Below are positions 1-8,532 of a stretch of DNA of 64,000 nucleotides, piece after piece. This DNA comes from Fumia sp045121595 (GTDB taxonomy: Bacteria; Bacillota; Clostridia; Oscillospirales; Ruminococcaceae): NCBI GenBank assembly GCA_045121595.1, contig JBGVGI010000091.1, forward strand, positions 124,001 through 188,000, in the 5' to 3' direction. The position numbers and the translations under genes are program-made. How positions within the stretch are numbered: position 1 is the first letter of the stretch; each line of letters starts with the position of its first letter. The notes beneath the pieces are model-generated. The model saw only the letters and a list, made by a program, of their open reading frames with translations, made no database searches and was not told where the DNA came from.

Positions 1-2
1 AT

Positions 3-461
3 ACCGCCTATGACGACGCTGTGGACGTCGATATTAAATATACGAAGTCCCAGTTCGAAGCCGCTATCCAGGCCGGCGAATTCGTCTTCTATGCCGACTA
101 CGGCAAGGCGCGCGTTCTGACTGACATTAACAGCCTGGTAACTATCGGCCAGAATATGTCCGGCGACTGGACTTCTAACCGCGTTGTCCGTGTCATGGAC
201 GGGTGGGCGAACGACGTCGCCCGTATCTTCGGCGATTCTTATATCGGCCTTGTTACCAACAGCGACACCGGCCGTCAGCTTTTCAAGGCTGATCTGGTGG
301 CCCTGGCCCTTCAGTATCAGTCTATCGACGCGATCAGCAATTTTAACAGCGCCGACATTACCGTAAACCAGGGCGACGGCAAACGCGACGTTTCTGTCGA
401 CTGCGCGCTTCAGCCTAACGACAGCATGGAAAAACTTTACATGACTGTCGTCGTAAATTAA
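3..461 (+). CDS. Phage contractile tail sheath protein, C-terminal part (XkdK-like)
   Basis: The frame is open from the left edge, so this is the 3' end of a longer gene; a GTG at 21 is internal. About 150 residues are visible. The segment around 'YADYGKARVLTDINSL' and the end 'MEKLYMTVVVN' resemble the C-terminal domain of XkdK-type sheath proteins, which polymerise round the tail tube and contract on infection. The tail tube gene follows 17 nt downstream, the usual sheath-tube order in PBSX-like myoviruses. The family call rests on both the sequence and this order. Confidence 0.8.
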   Translation, partial: TAYDDAVDVDIKYTKSQFEAAIQAGEFVFYADYGKARVLTDINSLVTIGQNMSGDWTSNRVVRVMDGWANDVARIFGDSYIGLVTNSDTGRQLFKADLVALALQYQSIDAISNFNSADITVNQGDGKRDVSVDCALQPNDSMEKLYMTVVVN

Positions 462-478
462 GAAAGGGGTGACAGACA

Positions 479-937
479 ATGAAAACTTTGAACGCACCTG
501 ATACCATTTCCGGAAAGGAAGGTCGCGCCTACGCGAAGATCAACGGCAACAATGAAGAATTGTTCATGGCGAAGACTATCGAAGCCAACGTCGAAAAGAA
601 CAAGTCTGAAATCAAGGCGATCGGTAAGCGCATGACCGGCCACAAGACCACTGGCGCGAACGGTTCCGGTTCCATGACCCTTTATTACCTGACGCCCCTT
701 TTCCGCGACATGATCAAGCAGTGGAAGGAAACCGGCGTCGACATCTATTTCGACATGGTGATCGAGAACGACGACCAGGAATCTTCCGCCGGTAAACAGT
801 CGACCCTTCTGATCGGCTGTAACCTGGATTCCGTTGTCCTGGCAAAACTGGACGGCGATTCCGACGACGCACTGGACGAAGACGTCGACTTCACTTTCGA
901 AGACTTCGACATTCTGACCGTGTTCAGCAAAATCTAA
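479..937 (+). CDS. Phage tail tube protein (XkdM-like)
   Basis: A 152-residue protein, the usual size for XkdM-type tube proteins. It starts with 'MKTLNAPDTISGKEGRAYAK' and has the conserved 'GKRMTGHKTTGANGSGSMTL' segment near residues 50-70, then an acidic C-terminal half. It should form the inner tube of the contractile tail. A clear ribosome site (GAAAGGGGTGA) precedes the ATG. It lies between the sheath and the tail assembly chaperone, as in PBSX. Confidence 0.88.
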   Translation: MKTLNAPDTISGKEGRAYAKINGNNEELFMAKTIEANVEKNKSEIKAIGKRMTGHKTTGANGSGSMTLYYLTPLFRDMIKQWKETGVDIYFDMVIENDDQESSAGKQSTLLIGCNLDSVVLAKLDGDSDDALDEDVDFTFEDFDILTVFSKI

Positions 938-963
938 CCGACTGATTCAAAGGAGGAAAAATC

Positions 964-1371
964 ATGGGTAAACTTCAGGAATTCCTTATGGCAAATGAGG
1001 AAAACTCACAGGCAACAGCGGAAGTCGCAGTCAGCGGCTTCCCTGTTCCTTTCACGATCAAGTCTATCACCGAAGGCGAAAACAAGGCCCTTCGAAAGTC
1101 CTGTCAGAAGGTGACCTTCGATAAGAAGACCCACCAGAAGACCACTGACACCGATCAGGACCTTTACAATAACCGCCTGGTTATCGCTTGCACTGTGGAC
1201 CCTAACTTCAAGGACGCAGAACTTCAGGCGAAATATGGCGTCATGGGCGCGGAAGCGCTGATCGACGTCCTTCTGAAGCCTGGTCAGTTTATCGACCTTC
1301 TTCTGGGTGTCCAGGAGATCAACGGGTTCACCGACGACGTGAACGACCTTCGTGACGAAGCAAAAAACTAA
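964..1371 (+). CDS. Tail assembly chaperone, upstream frame product (XkdN-like)
   Basis: A 135-residue XkdN-like protein, in the position of lambda gpG. Such chaperones coat the tape measure during tail assembly and are not in the mature tail. The start follows AAGGAGGAAAAATC. The last sense codons are GCA AAA AAC before TAA, placing the heptamer A AAA AAC in frame directly before the stop. A minority of ribosomes should slip by -1 here and read on into the extension ending at 1577. The following gene is the tape measure, as expected. Confidence 0.87.
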   Translation: MGKLQEFLMANEENSQATAEVAVSGFPVPFTIKSITEGENKALRKSCQKVTFDKKTHQKTTDTDQDLYNNRLVIACTVDPNFKDAELQAKYGVMGAEALIDVLLKPGQFIDLLLGVQEINGFTDDVNDLRDEAKN

Positions 1372-1441
1372 TAACCGGTGGGGGTGATGATAGCCAGGCG
1401 GACGGTGAATCCGTCTACGCACATTACGCCCTTCACCGGTT
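1362..1441 (+). promoter_or_regulatory. Programmed -1 ribosomal frameshift signal
   Basis: The slippery heptamer AAAAAAC (1362-1368) sits in the X XXY YYZ register of the zero frame, followed at once by the zero-frame stop TAA (1369-1371). Four nucleotides after the heptamer, AACCGGTG (1373-1380) pairs perfectly with CACCGGTT (1434-1441), and the stem can extend by two G-U and two G-C pairs inward. A small inner hairpin GACGG/CCGTC (1401-1405/1411-1415) lies inside. This is a standard stimulatory structure. Confidence 0.85.
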
Positions 1442-1577
1442 GAAGATCCTTCCCAGTACGCTTGTGGCCCTTCCCCTTCGGGAACGGGCCTTTATATATG
1501 CTTCGATCGACCTTCAGATCGAGAAGGAAAAGAAAGAAGCCAAAAAGGCGAACAGGAAGGGAAAGAAAGGAAGGTGA
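1368..1577 (+). CDS. -1 frameshift extension of the tail assembly chaperone (gpGT-like)
   Basis: No stand-alone start with a good ribosome site is visible, and the frame is too short to be listed as an ordinary ORF. After a -1 slip at A AAA AAC (1362-1368) the next codons are CTA ATA ACC and the frame stays open to TGA at 1575-1577, adding 69 residues. The segment includes 'ALHRLKILPSTLVALPLRER' and a Lys-rich end 'KEKKEAKKANRKGKKGR', like the second ORF found between xkdN and xkdO in many Firmicutes prophages. By analogy with lambda gpGT, the extension would bind the tape measure protein. Confidence 0.85.
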   Translation, partial: LITGGGDDSQADGESVYAHYALHRLKILPSTLVALPLRERAFIYASIDLQIEKEKKEAKKANRKGKKGR

Positions 1578-1583
1578 TGAACT

Positions 1584-3485
1584 GTGGCCGGAGTAGCTAC
1601 ACAAATGACCATTCGCGACGGTATGACAGATAAACTTCGCAGAATGACCGCCGCAACCGAAAAGCAAAACCGCGCCCTGGAAGTAACCGACACACTTTCC
1701 GATCAAGTCGCCGCAAACGCGAACTTCGACCGCATGACCGACGCGATCAACCGCGCCGCCGACGCTGTCGAACAGTTCAATCAGCGTCAGGAGGAATCCG
1801 CAAAGAAAGGAAACAAGGTCAAAGACGTCTGGTCCGGCGTAAAAGGTTATATTCGATCGGCTATGGCCGCGATCAGTGTCCAGAAGGTTATTGATCTGGC
1901 GGACACCATGACAACGACCAGGGCCAGAATCGATCTAATGAACGACGGTCTTCAGACCACGGAAGAACTTCAGTCTATGATCTTCGATTCCGCGAATCGT
2001 TCACGCGCGGCCTACCAGACGACCGCTGACGCCATTTCAAAAATGGGTATTATGGCGGCGGACGCCTTCAGCAGTAACGCCGAACTGATTCAGTTTACAG
2101 AACTGATCAACAAACAGTTCACGATCGCCGGCACTTCTGCCGCCGGCGTGGACGCGGCTATGTTACAGCTTACCCAGGCCATGTCTTCCGGTGTTCTTCG
2201 TGGCGAAGAACTGAACAGCATATTCGAACAGGCGCCGACGATCATTCAGACGATCGCCGACTACCTGGGGGTTCCTATCGGTCAAATTCGCGCTATGGCC
2301 GCCGAAGGCCAGATCACGTCGACGATCGTGAAGAACGCCATGTTGTCGTCCGCTGACGAAATCAACGCGAAGTTTGAATCTATGCCTATGACATTCGCCC
2401 AGGTCTGGACCCTTGCGAAGAATATCGCCCTGGAAGCCTTCGGGCCTGTTATCCAGGCGATCGGAGCCGGCGCCCAGTGGATTTATGAAAACTGGTCCAC
2501 TATCGCCCCGATCTTCTGGGGCCTTGCCGGCGCGGCTATCGCTTACGCGGTGGCCCTGGGTATTCAGACCGCCGCGACATGGATCGCAAACGGCGCCGCG
2601 AAGGCGTTCTTTGTGACCCTTCTGTCGAACCCGTTGTTCTGGATCGCTATCGCGATCGGCGTCGTCATAGGCGTCCTTTACAAGATGATCCAGGCCGTCG
2701 GTGGCGTGAAGAACGCCTGGGAAATCTGCAAGGCGGCCCTGTTGGTAGCCTGGGCGGCGATCAAAGTCGCCTTCTTTGCGGTTTACAACTGGATCGCGAA
2801 CCTGATCGACAAATTAAAGCTATGTTGGCAGAAGGCCGGCGTGGCAATCGCTAACTTTATGGGCGATATGAAGGTCAGCGTCTTAACGGTTCTTCAGAAC
2901 ATGATTAACGGCGCGATCGGGATCATAAACGACTTCATATCCCTTCTGAATAAGATTCCAGGCGTCAATATTGGCCTGATCGAACAGGTCACCTTCGCCA
3001 CAACTGCGGCCGCCGAAAACGAAGCCGCGAAACAGGCAAGGGCCGACGCCCTGAATCAGTATGAAGCGGACATCAAGGCCGCCCAGGCAGAGCGTGACGC
3101 CACATATTCAGCGGCGAAGCAAGAACTTGCCGACGCCACGGCCCAACTGTCCGAAACCTACGCAAACGCCAGAGCCGAAGCCGCCCAGGCAAATTCTGAC
3201 GCCGGCGTTTCCGACTGGAACACGGATCAATATGATATTGGAAACGTGGACACTGTCGGGTCGGTGGGGTCTATCGACAGCGACGTCAATATCGCCGACG
3301 AAGACCTGAAATTCCTTCGCGACGTGGCCGAAATGCACTATGTCCAGAACTTCGTCACTTTGACGCCTACTGTGGCGGTCGACGCCCAGATCAGCGAAAA
3401 AGTCGACGTCGACGAAGTCGTCACCAAGATCGAAAGAAAACTGGAAGACGAATTCACAGCGGCGGCGGAAGGGGTGTATAACTAA
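1584..3485 (+). CDS. Phage tail tape measure protein (XkdO-like)
   Basis: A 633-residue protein with a GTG start after AGGAAGGTGATGAACT. It has an alpha-helical N-terminus, a tape-measure domain roughly at residues 90-270 (with 'AMSSGVLRGEELNSIFEQAP', typical of the family), hydrophobic segments near 300-370 that could insert in the host membrane, and an Ala/Glu-rich coiled-coil near 470-540. The protein sets tail length and is ejected with the DNA. At this length the tail would be fairly short. It follows the frameshifted chaperone. Confidence 0.92.
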   Translation: MAGVATQMTIRDGMTDKLRRMTAATEKQNRALEVTDTLSDQVAANANFDRMTDAINRAADAVEQFNQRQEESAKKGNKVKDVWSGVKGYIRSAMAAISVQKVIDLADTMTTTRARIDLMNDGLQTTEELQSMIFDSANRSRAAYQTTADAISKMGIMAADAFSSNAELIQFTELINKQFTIAGTSAAGVDAAMLQLTQAMSSGVLRGEELNSIFEQAPTIIQTIADYLGVPIGQIRAMAAEGQITSTIVKNAMLSSADEINAKFESMPMTFAQVWTLAKNIALEAFGPVIQAIGAGAQWIYENWSTIAPIFWGLAGAAIAYAVALGIQTAATWIANGAAKAFFVTLLSNPLFWIAIAIGVVIGVLYKMIQAVGGVKNAWEICKAALLVAWAAIKVAFFAVYNWIANLIDKLKLCWQKAGVAIANFMGDMKVSVLTVLQNMINGAIGIINDFISLLNKIPGVNIGLIEQVTFATTAAAENEAAKQARADALNQYEADIKAAQAERDATYSAAKQELADATAQLSETYANARAEAAQANSDAGVSDWNTDQYDIGNVDTVGSVGSIDSDVNIADEDLKFLRDVAEMHYVQNFVTLTPTVAVDAQISEKVDVDEVVTKIERKLEDEFTAAAEGVYN

Positions 3486-4141
3486 TGAGCAACTACAAAA
3501 TGACCCTGATCGTCGGGGGACGGGAAATAAACATTCCCGTCCTTCCGGCGAAACTGAATGTTTCTTCGCCTGGTAAAAACGAACGGGTGACCGTTCTTGA
3601 ACTGGGCGAAGTTCTTCTTCTTCGAAAGAAGGGCCTTCGAATCCTGTCCTGGGAAAGTTTCTTTCCTGTATCGAAGGCGCCGTATACGACCGGCCAGATC
3701 AAGGACCCCGTCAGCATTGTTCAGGCGATCCAGAAGGCCAGGGACCAGAAGTCCCCTGTCCGCTTCCTGATCACCGGAACAGACCTGGACTGTAACCTTC
3801 GTATGGGAATTGATTCCTTCGAATACGAAGAAAGGTCCGGCGAACTGGGCGATCTGTATTACACGATCAAGCTGTACGAATGGAAGGATATTTCCCCGAA
3901 AAGAATCGTCCTTCCGGAAAAGAAAGAAGAACCGGCGAAGACCCAGGAACCCGAAAGGGCCGGCGAACCGGAACAGACCAGTAAAACCTACACCGTGAAG
4001 TCTGGGGACTGCCTGTGGAATATCGCGAAGAAACTCTACGGCAAGGGGAGCGACTACACGAAACTTTATAACGCCAACAAAGGCGTGATCGGTTCGAACC
4101 CGAATCTGATCTACGCCGGACAGGTGTTGACGATCCCATAA
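3485..4141 (+). CDS. LysM-domain baseplate protein (XkdP-like)
   Basis: 218 residues; the start overlaps the tape measure stop by one base (TAATG), suggesting translational coupling. The N-terminal half is an XkdP-like tail domain. A Pro/Glu-rich linker (about 140-165) follows, then a C-terminal LysM domain (about 168-218) with 'YTVKSGDCLWNIAKKLYG' and the ending 'NLIYAGQVLTIP'. LysM binds peptidoglycan or holds the baseplate hub together. XkdP lies at this position in PBSX. Confidence 0.9.
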   Translation: MSNYKMTLIVGGREINIPVLPAKLNVSSPGKNERVTVLELGEVLLLRKKGLRILSWESFFPVSKAPYTTGQIKDPVSIVQAIQKARDQKSPVRFLITGTDLDCNLRMGIDSFEYEERSGELGDLYYTIKLYEWKDISPKRIVLPEKKEEPAKTQEPERAGEPEQTSKTYTVKSGDCLWNIAKKLYGKGSDYTKLYNANKGVIGSNPNLIYAGQVLTIP

Positions 4142-5097
4142 TGGGAATTTCTATCCTGTATCAAAACAACGTGTCCGGTGACGCGTTCGACATTACGACG
4201 CTGATCACTTCCGCGAAATGGTCGACGAAACGGTCCGGTTCCCCTTCTTCCCTTGACCTGACCGCCATAGTCGACGACGCGGTGGAATGGACCCACGGCG
4301 GAATCCTTTGTCTGAAGGACGGCGACGTGGGCCTGTTTTATGGCTACGTTGTGAAAATCAGCCAGAACGAAAAAGACCAGGTTCAGGTTCTGGCCTACGA
4401 TCAGACCTGGTATTTGAAGAAAAACAAGGAAACCTATGTCTTCACCGGTAAGCGCGCCGACCAGATCCTTTTACAGATCGCGGAGGACTTCAAACTGAAG
4501 ACCGGAAGCCTGGTCAATACAGGGTACGCGATCCCTTCCATGATCGAAGACGGCCAGACCCTTTTCGACATCATTTTGAAGGCGATCGACTACACCCTGA
4601 TCAATACCGGAAAAATGTTCGTTCTGTGGGACGACTTCGGGAAACTGACATTGACCGACGTTGAAACCGCAAAACTGGACCTTTTCGTGGGCGACGGAAG
4701 CCTGGCGACTGGCTTCACCTACGAAACCGACATAGATTCCGACACCTACAACAAGATCAAACTGGTCCGCGACAATAAGGAAACCGGCAAGCGTGACGCC
4801 TATATCTTCCAGGATTCTAACAATATGAACTTCTGGGGTATTCTGCAAAACTACGAAACGGTCGACGAAAGCATGAACGAAGCGCAGATCAAGGAACGCG
4901 GCGATCAAATGTTGGAACTTTACAACAGGCCGAAGCGGTCCTTCAGCGTGAACGCGATCGCCGATCTGTCCGTCAGAGCCGGCCGCGCCCTGTTCATAGG
5001 AATCGGCGCCGTGGACGTGAAGTCCTTCTTTATCGTCGAAGAAGCCAGTCACGATCTTCTGAAGGAAACAATGTCTTTGAAATTGAAGGTGGTGTAA
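4141..5097 (+). CDS. Baseplate hub protein (XkdQ-like, gpD/gp27 family)
   Basis: 318 residues, the normal XkdQ size. The start shares a base with the preceding stop (TAATG). It begins with 'MGISILYQNN' and has the family's beta-rich hub domains, including 'DQTWYLKKNKETYVFTGKRA' near residue 85. XkdQ-type proteins correspond to the late control D/gp27 hub that anchors the tail spike under the tube. It fits the unbroken XkdP-Q-R-S-T-U series. Confidence 0.9.
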   Translation: MGISILYQNNVSGDAFDITTLITSAKWSTKRSGSPSSLDLTAIVDDAVEWTHGGILCLKDGDVGLFYGYVVKISQNEKDQVQVLAYDQTWYLKKNKETYVFTGKRADQILLQIAEDFKLKTGSLVNTGYAIPSMIEDGQTLFDIILKAIDYTLINTGKMFVLWDDFGKLTLTDVETAKLDLFVGDGSLATGFTYETDIDSDTYNKIKLVRDNKETGKRDAYIFQDSNNMNFWGILQNYETVDESMNEAQIKERGDQMLELYNRPKRSFSVNAIADLSVRAGRALFIGIGAVDVKSFFIVEEASHDLLKETMSLKLKVV

Positions 5098-5098
5098 T

Positions 5099-5503
5099 AT
5101 GGGACTTCTTGACACTATGAAAAAAGTCGCGGAAGGCACACAGAACGCCGGCGTTCCGTCCGCTTTTATGTTCGGAACCGTGACCAAAACGTCACCGCTG
5201 ACGATCCGTGTCGACAACCGCTTCGACATTTCCGGCGACGCTATCGTCGTTATGAAGGAATTCCAGGCCGGCTTTTATCCTACACACTATCACACTGGCG
5301 TCAAGGGATCACCCACCACCGAAGAACAGTCAGGCGGAAGCGGCGACGCGTCCTTCGCGTCCCATTCCCACGTCCTGAAGAACAACTATCAGACCAACAC
5401 TGACAGCACGTCCGAATATTATTACGGCCTGGCTGTCGGTGAAAAGGTGGTCCTTTTAAGAAACCAGGGCGGCCAGTCCTTCCTGGTTCTGGGAAGGGTG
5501 TGA
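5099..5503 (+). CDS. XkdR-like baseplate protein (DUF2577)
   Basis: 134 residues starting 'MGLLDTMKKVAEGTQNAG', with an OB-like segment 'MFGTVTKTSPLTIRVDNRF' and a C-terminal 'GEKVVLLRNQGGQSFLVLGR', which are hallmarks of DUF2577/XkdR proteins. A His-rich and Gly/Ser-rich loop lies near residues 60-90. It starts 1 nt after xkdQ with the ribosome site inside that gene. Its exact role is not established, but it is a conserved baseplate component. Confidence 0.88.
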   Translation: MGLLDTMKKVAEGTQNAGVPSAFMFGTVTKTSPLTIRVDNRFDISGDAIVVMKEFQAGFYPTHYHTGVKGSPTTEEQSGGSGDASFASHSHVLKNNYQTNTDSTSEYYYGLAVGEKVVLLRNQGGQSFLVLGRV

Positions 5504-5507
5504 ACTT

Positions 5508-5930
5508 ATGATTCCTAACGCGACGACCGTGAAGATCGGCGCCGACGTGGCGGTCCAGACCGCCGCTGACGCCCCTTCGCGGACTTACAAAATCGACTTC
5601 GACGCCGGCCGCGTCGGTGGCTTCTGCGATTCCACGGAAGCCATGAAACAGGCCATATATAAAATACTGCAAACCGAACGATTTGAATTCCTGATCTATT
5701 CCTGGAATTACGGAATAGAACTGAACGCCGTCGTCGGGAAAAGTTATCAAGTGTTTGCAAGTGAAATCAAACGTGTTATTCGCGAAGCGCTTCTGGCGGA
5801 CAGCCGGATCACCGACGTCGTCGACTTCGAAGTGGTCCAGATCGACAAAAGAATCGCTTCCGTGAAGTTTACCGCCGAAACGATCTTCGGCGAAATTCCT
5901 ATCGAAAGAGAGGTGGGCGGAAATGTATGA
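5508..5930 (+). CDS. XkdS-like baseplate wedge protein (DUF2634, gp25-like)
   Basis: 140 residues. The segments 'SRTYKIDFDAGRVGGFCDST' and 'LQTERFEFLIYSWNYGIEL' are typical of DUF2634/XkdS, related to gp25/gpW baseplate wedge proteins that start sheath assembly. The next gene (baseplate J) starts 8 nt before this stop, so the two are probably translationally coupled. Confidence 0.9.
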   Translation: MIPNATTVKIGADVAVQTAADAPSRTYKIDFDAGRVGGFCDSTEAMKQAIYKILQTERFEFLIYSWNYGIELNAVVGKSYQVFASEIKRVIREALLADSRITDVVDFEVVQIDKRIASVKFTAETIFGEIPIEREVGGNV

Positions 5931-7002
5931 AGATATGACCTTCGAAAACATTATGGACCGTTGTCTGAAGCGCGTCGCGCCTTCTATCGACAAACGCGAA
6001 GGTTCCGTTGTGTATGACGCCATAGCGCCGGCGGCCGCTGAACTGGCGATCATGTATATCGAACTGGCGTATCTTATGGACAGAGCCTTCCCCGACACCG
6101 AAACCGGCGAAGACCTGACAAAGAAGGTCCGCGAACGAAGTATCTTCCGAACGGCCGCGACAGCCGCTGTCCGAAAGGGATATTTCGAAGACGGTGACGG
6201 AAACGCTATGGACGTTCCTATCGGGACGCGCTTTTCTGGCGATTCCCTGAACTATATCGTCACCGAAAAGGTGGCGACTGGTCAGTTCCGCCTGGTATGC
6301 GAAACAGCCGGCGCCGCCGGTAATCAATACCAGGGAACCCTGTTTCCGATCGACTACGTCGAAGGCCTGGGCGCCGCGCGCCTGGCCGACATTCTGATCA
6401 ACGGTGAAGACGAAGAATCTGACGCCGATCTATACGCCCGTTACCTGGAAAGTCTGGAATCCCAGGCCTACGGCGGCAATATTGCCGACTATAAGACGAA
6501 GGTCGAACTTCTTCAGGGCGTGGGCGCGATCAAGGTCATTCCGGTCTGGAATGGCGGCGGAACCGTCAAGATCATCTTCGTCGACAGTGACTGGGGAATC
6601 CCTTCGGAAGACCTGGTCGACAGCGTTCAGACGGCCGTCGACCCTGTTCAGAACCAGGGCGTCGGCGACGGTATCGCCCCGATCGGCCACGTCGTCACCG
6701 TCGAAGGTGTCGTCGGAACCACCGTGGACGTGTCCTTCGCGCTGACCTTTGCGACGTCCTACACCTGGGAATCCGTCGAAACGGAAATCCAGAAGGCGGT
6801 CCAGGAATACTTCGCAGAACTGGCGAAGGAATGGGCCGACCAGGAAGTCCTGATCGTCCGCGTCAGCCAGATCGAAACAAAGGTCCTGGCCGTCGACGGA
6901 ATTATCGACGTCACCGGAACCACGATCAACGGAACGACCCAGAATATAAGTCTGGCGTCGAACGCTATTCCGGTTCTGGGGGTGGTCGAAAATGTTACTT
7001 AA
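5923..7002 (+). CDS. Baseplate J-like protein (XkdT)
   Basis: 359 residues, the normal size for XkdT/gpJ/gp6-type wedge proteins. It has the conserved N-terminus 'REGSVVYDAIAPAAAELA' (about 26-43), the middle 'GTRFSGDSLNYIVTEKVATG', and 'SDADLYARYLESLESQAYGG' (about 168-187). These subunits form the outer ring of the baseplate. The gene overlaps the one before by 8 nt and the one after by 11 nt. Confidence 0.93.
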   Translation: MYEDMTFENIMDRCLKRVAPSIDKREGSVVYDAIAPAAAELAIMYIELAYLMDRAFPDTETGEDLTKKVRERSIFRTAATAAVRKGYFEDGDGNAMDVPIGTRFSGDSLNYIVTEKVATGQFRLVCETAGAAGNQYQGTLFPIDYVEGLGAARLADILINGEDEESDADLYARYLESLESQAYGGNIADYKTKVELLQGVGAIKVIPVWNGGGTVKIIFVDSDWGIPSEDLVDSVQTAVDPVQNQGVGDGIAPIGHVVTVEGVVGTTVDVSFALTFATSYTWESVETEIQKAVQEYFAELAKEWADQEVLIVRVSQIETKVLAVDGIIDVTGTTINGTTQNISLASNAIPVLGVVENVT

Positions 7003-7519
7003 AGAATACTGGCCGCGTTGTCTTCAGGAACTGGTTGAATTCGACCAGATCGCCAACGCGGAACAGCCGGAATTCGAAAGGGCCGTCAGCGACGTCAGGA
7101 ACGCGCCTGACGACTTTTTCCTGGTGTCCCTGACCGAGTATGGGTGTAAGCGGTGGGAAGCGATTCTGGGCCTTTCTGTGGCCCCTGGTGATACCTTACA
7201 GGAACGCCGTGAAAGAATCCTGATCCGATACCTGGATCAGCTTCCCTACACTTACAGAACCCTTCTGAAGTATCTGTCCACGGTCAGCGAAAACTTCAGC
7301 GTCACACTGGACGAAAACGCCTATGATCTTCTGGTCAGAATCCGCCTGGAAGGCTATTCACAGCGCGACGCCCTGGTGGCCACACTGGGACAAATGATTC
7401 CGGCGAATTTGGTCCTTCGCATGAAGACCGAAATTCCACAGAAAATCGAACCGGCCCAGACGGCCGCCTGTTCCGCTATGGCGGTTATGAACCGGCACGT
7501 CTACAAGCCGGCCGAATAA
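6992..7519 (+). CDS. XkdU/YmfQ-like tail protein (DUF2313)
   Basis: 175 residues starting 'MLLKEYWPRCLQELVEFDQI', with 'RRERILIRYLDQLPYTYRTL' in the middle, as in the DUF2313/YmfQ (gpI-like) family that links the baseplate wedge to the tail fibre. It overlaps XkdT by 11 nt and is followed by a tail-fibre gene. The family assignment is good; the function is by analogy to Mu gp48 and P2 gpI. Confidence 0.87.
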   Translation: MLLKEYWPRCLQELVEFDQIANAEQPEFERAVSDVRNAPDDFFLVSLTEYGCKRWEAILGLSVAPGDTLQERRERILIRYLDQLPYTYRTLLKYLSTVSENFSVTLDENAYDLLVRIRLEGYSQRDALVATLGQMIPANLVLRMKTEIPQKIEPAQTAACSAMAVMNRHVYKPAE

Positions 7520-7531
7520 GGAGGAAACCAC

Positions 7532-8278
7532 ATGGCAAAATTCAAGTCTATCGTCACCGACAACGGCGTCGAAGCACTGACAGCCTTGATCGCGTCCGGC
7601 CAGGGCCTGACCCTGACGCGCGCGGCCGCCGGAAGCGGCGTTTCGACCGTCAGTCCGAACACCCTGTCGGGACTTATCAATCCTGAAGACGTTACCGCGA
7701 ACCTTGCCGGAAAGGAATTCGTCGACGGTGATCCGGCGATCATGCGAATTCCCGTTCAGATCACGAACGAAGCACTGGAAGCGAACGTCTGGGTCAGAGA
7801 AATCGGCGTTTTTGGCCTGGACATCAACGGACAGGAAATCCTGTTCTGTTATGGGTGGCTTGACGGCGAAGACAGTGACAACGTTATTCCGGCGACGTCT
7901 TTCGAAGACGGGGCCGACACTGTCCACATTCACGACCTGGCCGTCTTCATCACGAACCAGGAAGCGGCCGCCGTGTCCGTTCAGGTGGGCGCCGGTTCCT
8001 ATGTCACAAATACCCAGTTAATCGCCTACGCGGCGCCGGTGGCCCATACCCAGGCCGCGTCCACGATTAACGAAACGACCGGCGAAACGACCGAACAGGT
8101 TCAGCGACGCCAGGACAACGACATTCAGTCGATCCTGGACCAGTTAAACACCGGCTTCACGGGAACCACCGTGACACACACCTTCGCGCCGGCACAGATC
8201 GCGAACTGGGTCGGTTATGACGGCGACGGCGTTCCGGAAGGAATTCTGGACACGTCCCAGAATCGCCTGTATCTGTGA
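7532..8278 (+). CDS. Tail fibre / receptor-binding protein, phage-type
   Basis: 248 residues after a strong AGGAGG. The N-terminus ('MAKFKSIVTDNGVEALTALI') and a tail-collar-like domain ('VWVREIGVFGLDINGQEILF' near residues 85-105) match fibre-attachment proteins that follow XkdU in many Firmicutes prophages. A short coiled region with 'ETTEQVQRRQDNDIQSILDQ' lies near 190-210. There is no enzymatic domain. It probably attaches to the baseplate and may carry the DGR-diversified adhesin encoded downstream. Confidence 0.75.
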   Translation: MAKFKSIVTDNGVEALTALIASGQGLTLTRAAAGSGVSTVSPNTLSGLINPEDVTANLAGKEFVDGDPAIMRIPVQITNEALEANVWVREIGVFGLDINGQEILFCYGWLDGEDSDNVIPATSFEDGADTVHIHDLAVFITNQEAAAVSVQVGAGSYVTNTQLIAYAAPVAHTQAASTINETTGETTEQVQRRQDNDIQSILDQLNTGFTGTTVTHTFAPAQIANWVGYDGDGVPEGILDTSQNRLYL

Positions 8279-8532
8279 CCAGTTTCGCCTGTACGCCTTC
8301 AGAAACGTCCTGTCTGGTGTCTAACCTATTCACCGAACTTCGGCCCGTCTGCGGCCATTGTGAGGGCGACAGCGTGGTTCTGTGTGGCGTAACCTACGAA
8401 GGCGCGGAAGAAACCGTCGTCCTTCGTGAATATGGCTTCGACTATTCCGGCGATCCGGAAACAGTCGAAAGAATAAGAAAGCGAAGGTGTATCAATGGGA
8501 ACCCGAAGAAATTATCAGCGGTCTTCGAATAA
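8275..8532 (+). CDS. Small cysteine-containing phage protein, unknown function
   Basis: 85 residues. The GTG start overlaps the fibre-gene stop (GTGA), so re-initiation is likely; no strong ribosome site is visible. Cysteines occur at 'FACTP', 'ETSCLV', 'PVCGHC', 'VLCGV' and 'RRCING', an unusual density for a phage tail protein. The 3' end overlaps the Avd-like gene by 38 nt. Codon use matches the phage. I do not recognise it. It could be an oxidation-sensitive or metal-binding tail accessory, or a spurious frame; the coupled start favours a real gene. Confidence 0.5.
   Translation: MTSFACTPSETSCLVSNLFTELRPVCGHCEGDSVVLCGVTYEGAEETVVLREYGFDYSGDPETVERIRKRRCINGNPKKLSAVFE

Noticed and set aside
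4471..5229. Long reverse-strand frames in the tail genes
   Set aside because: They overlap well-recognised Xkd-like genes and have no ribosome sites; the high G+C makes stop codons scarce.
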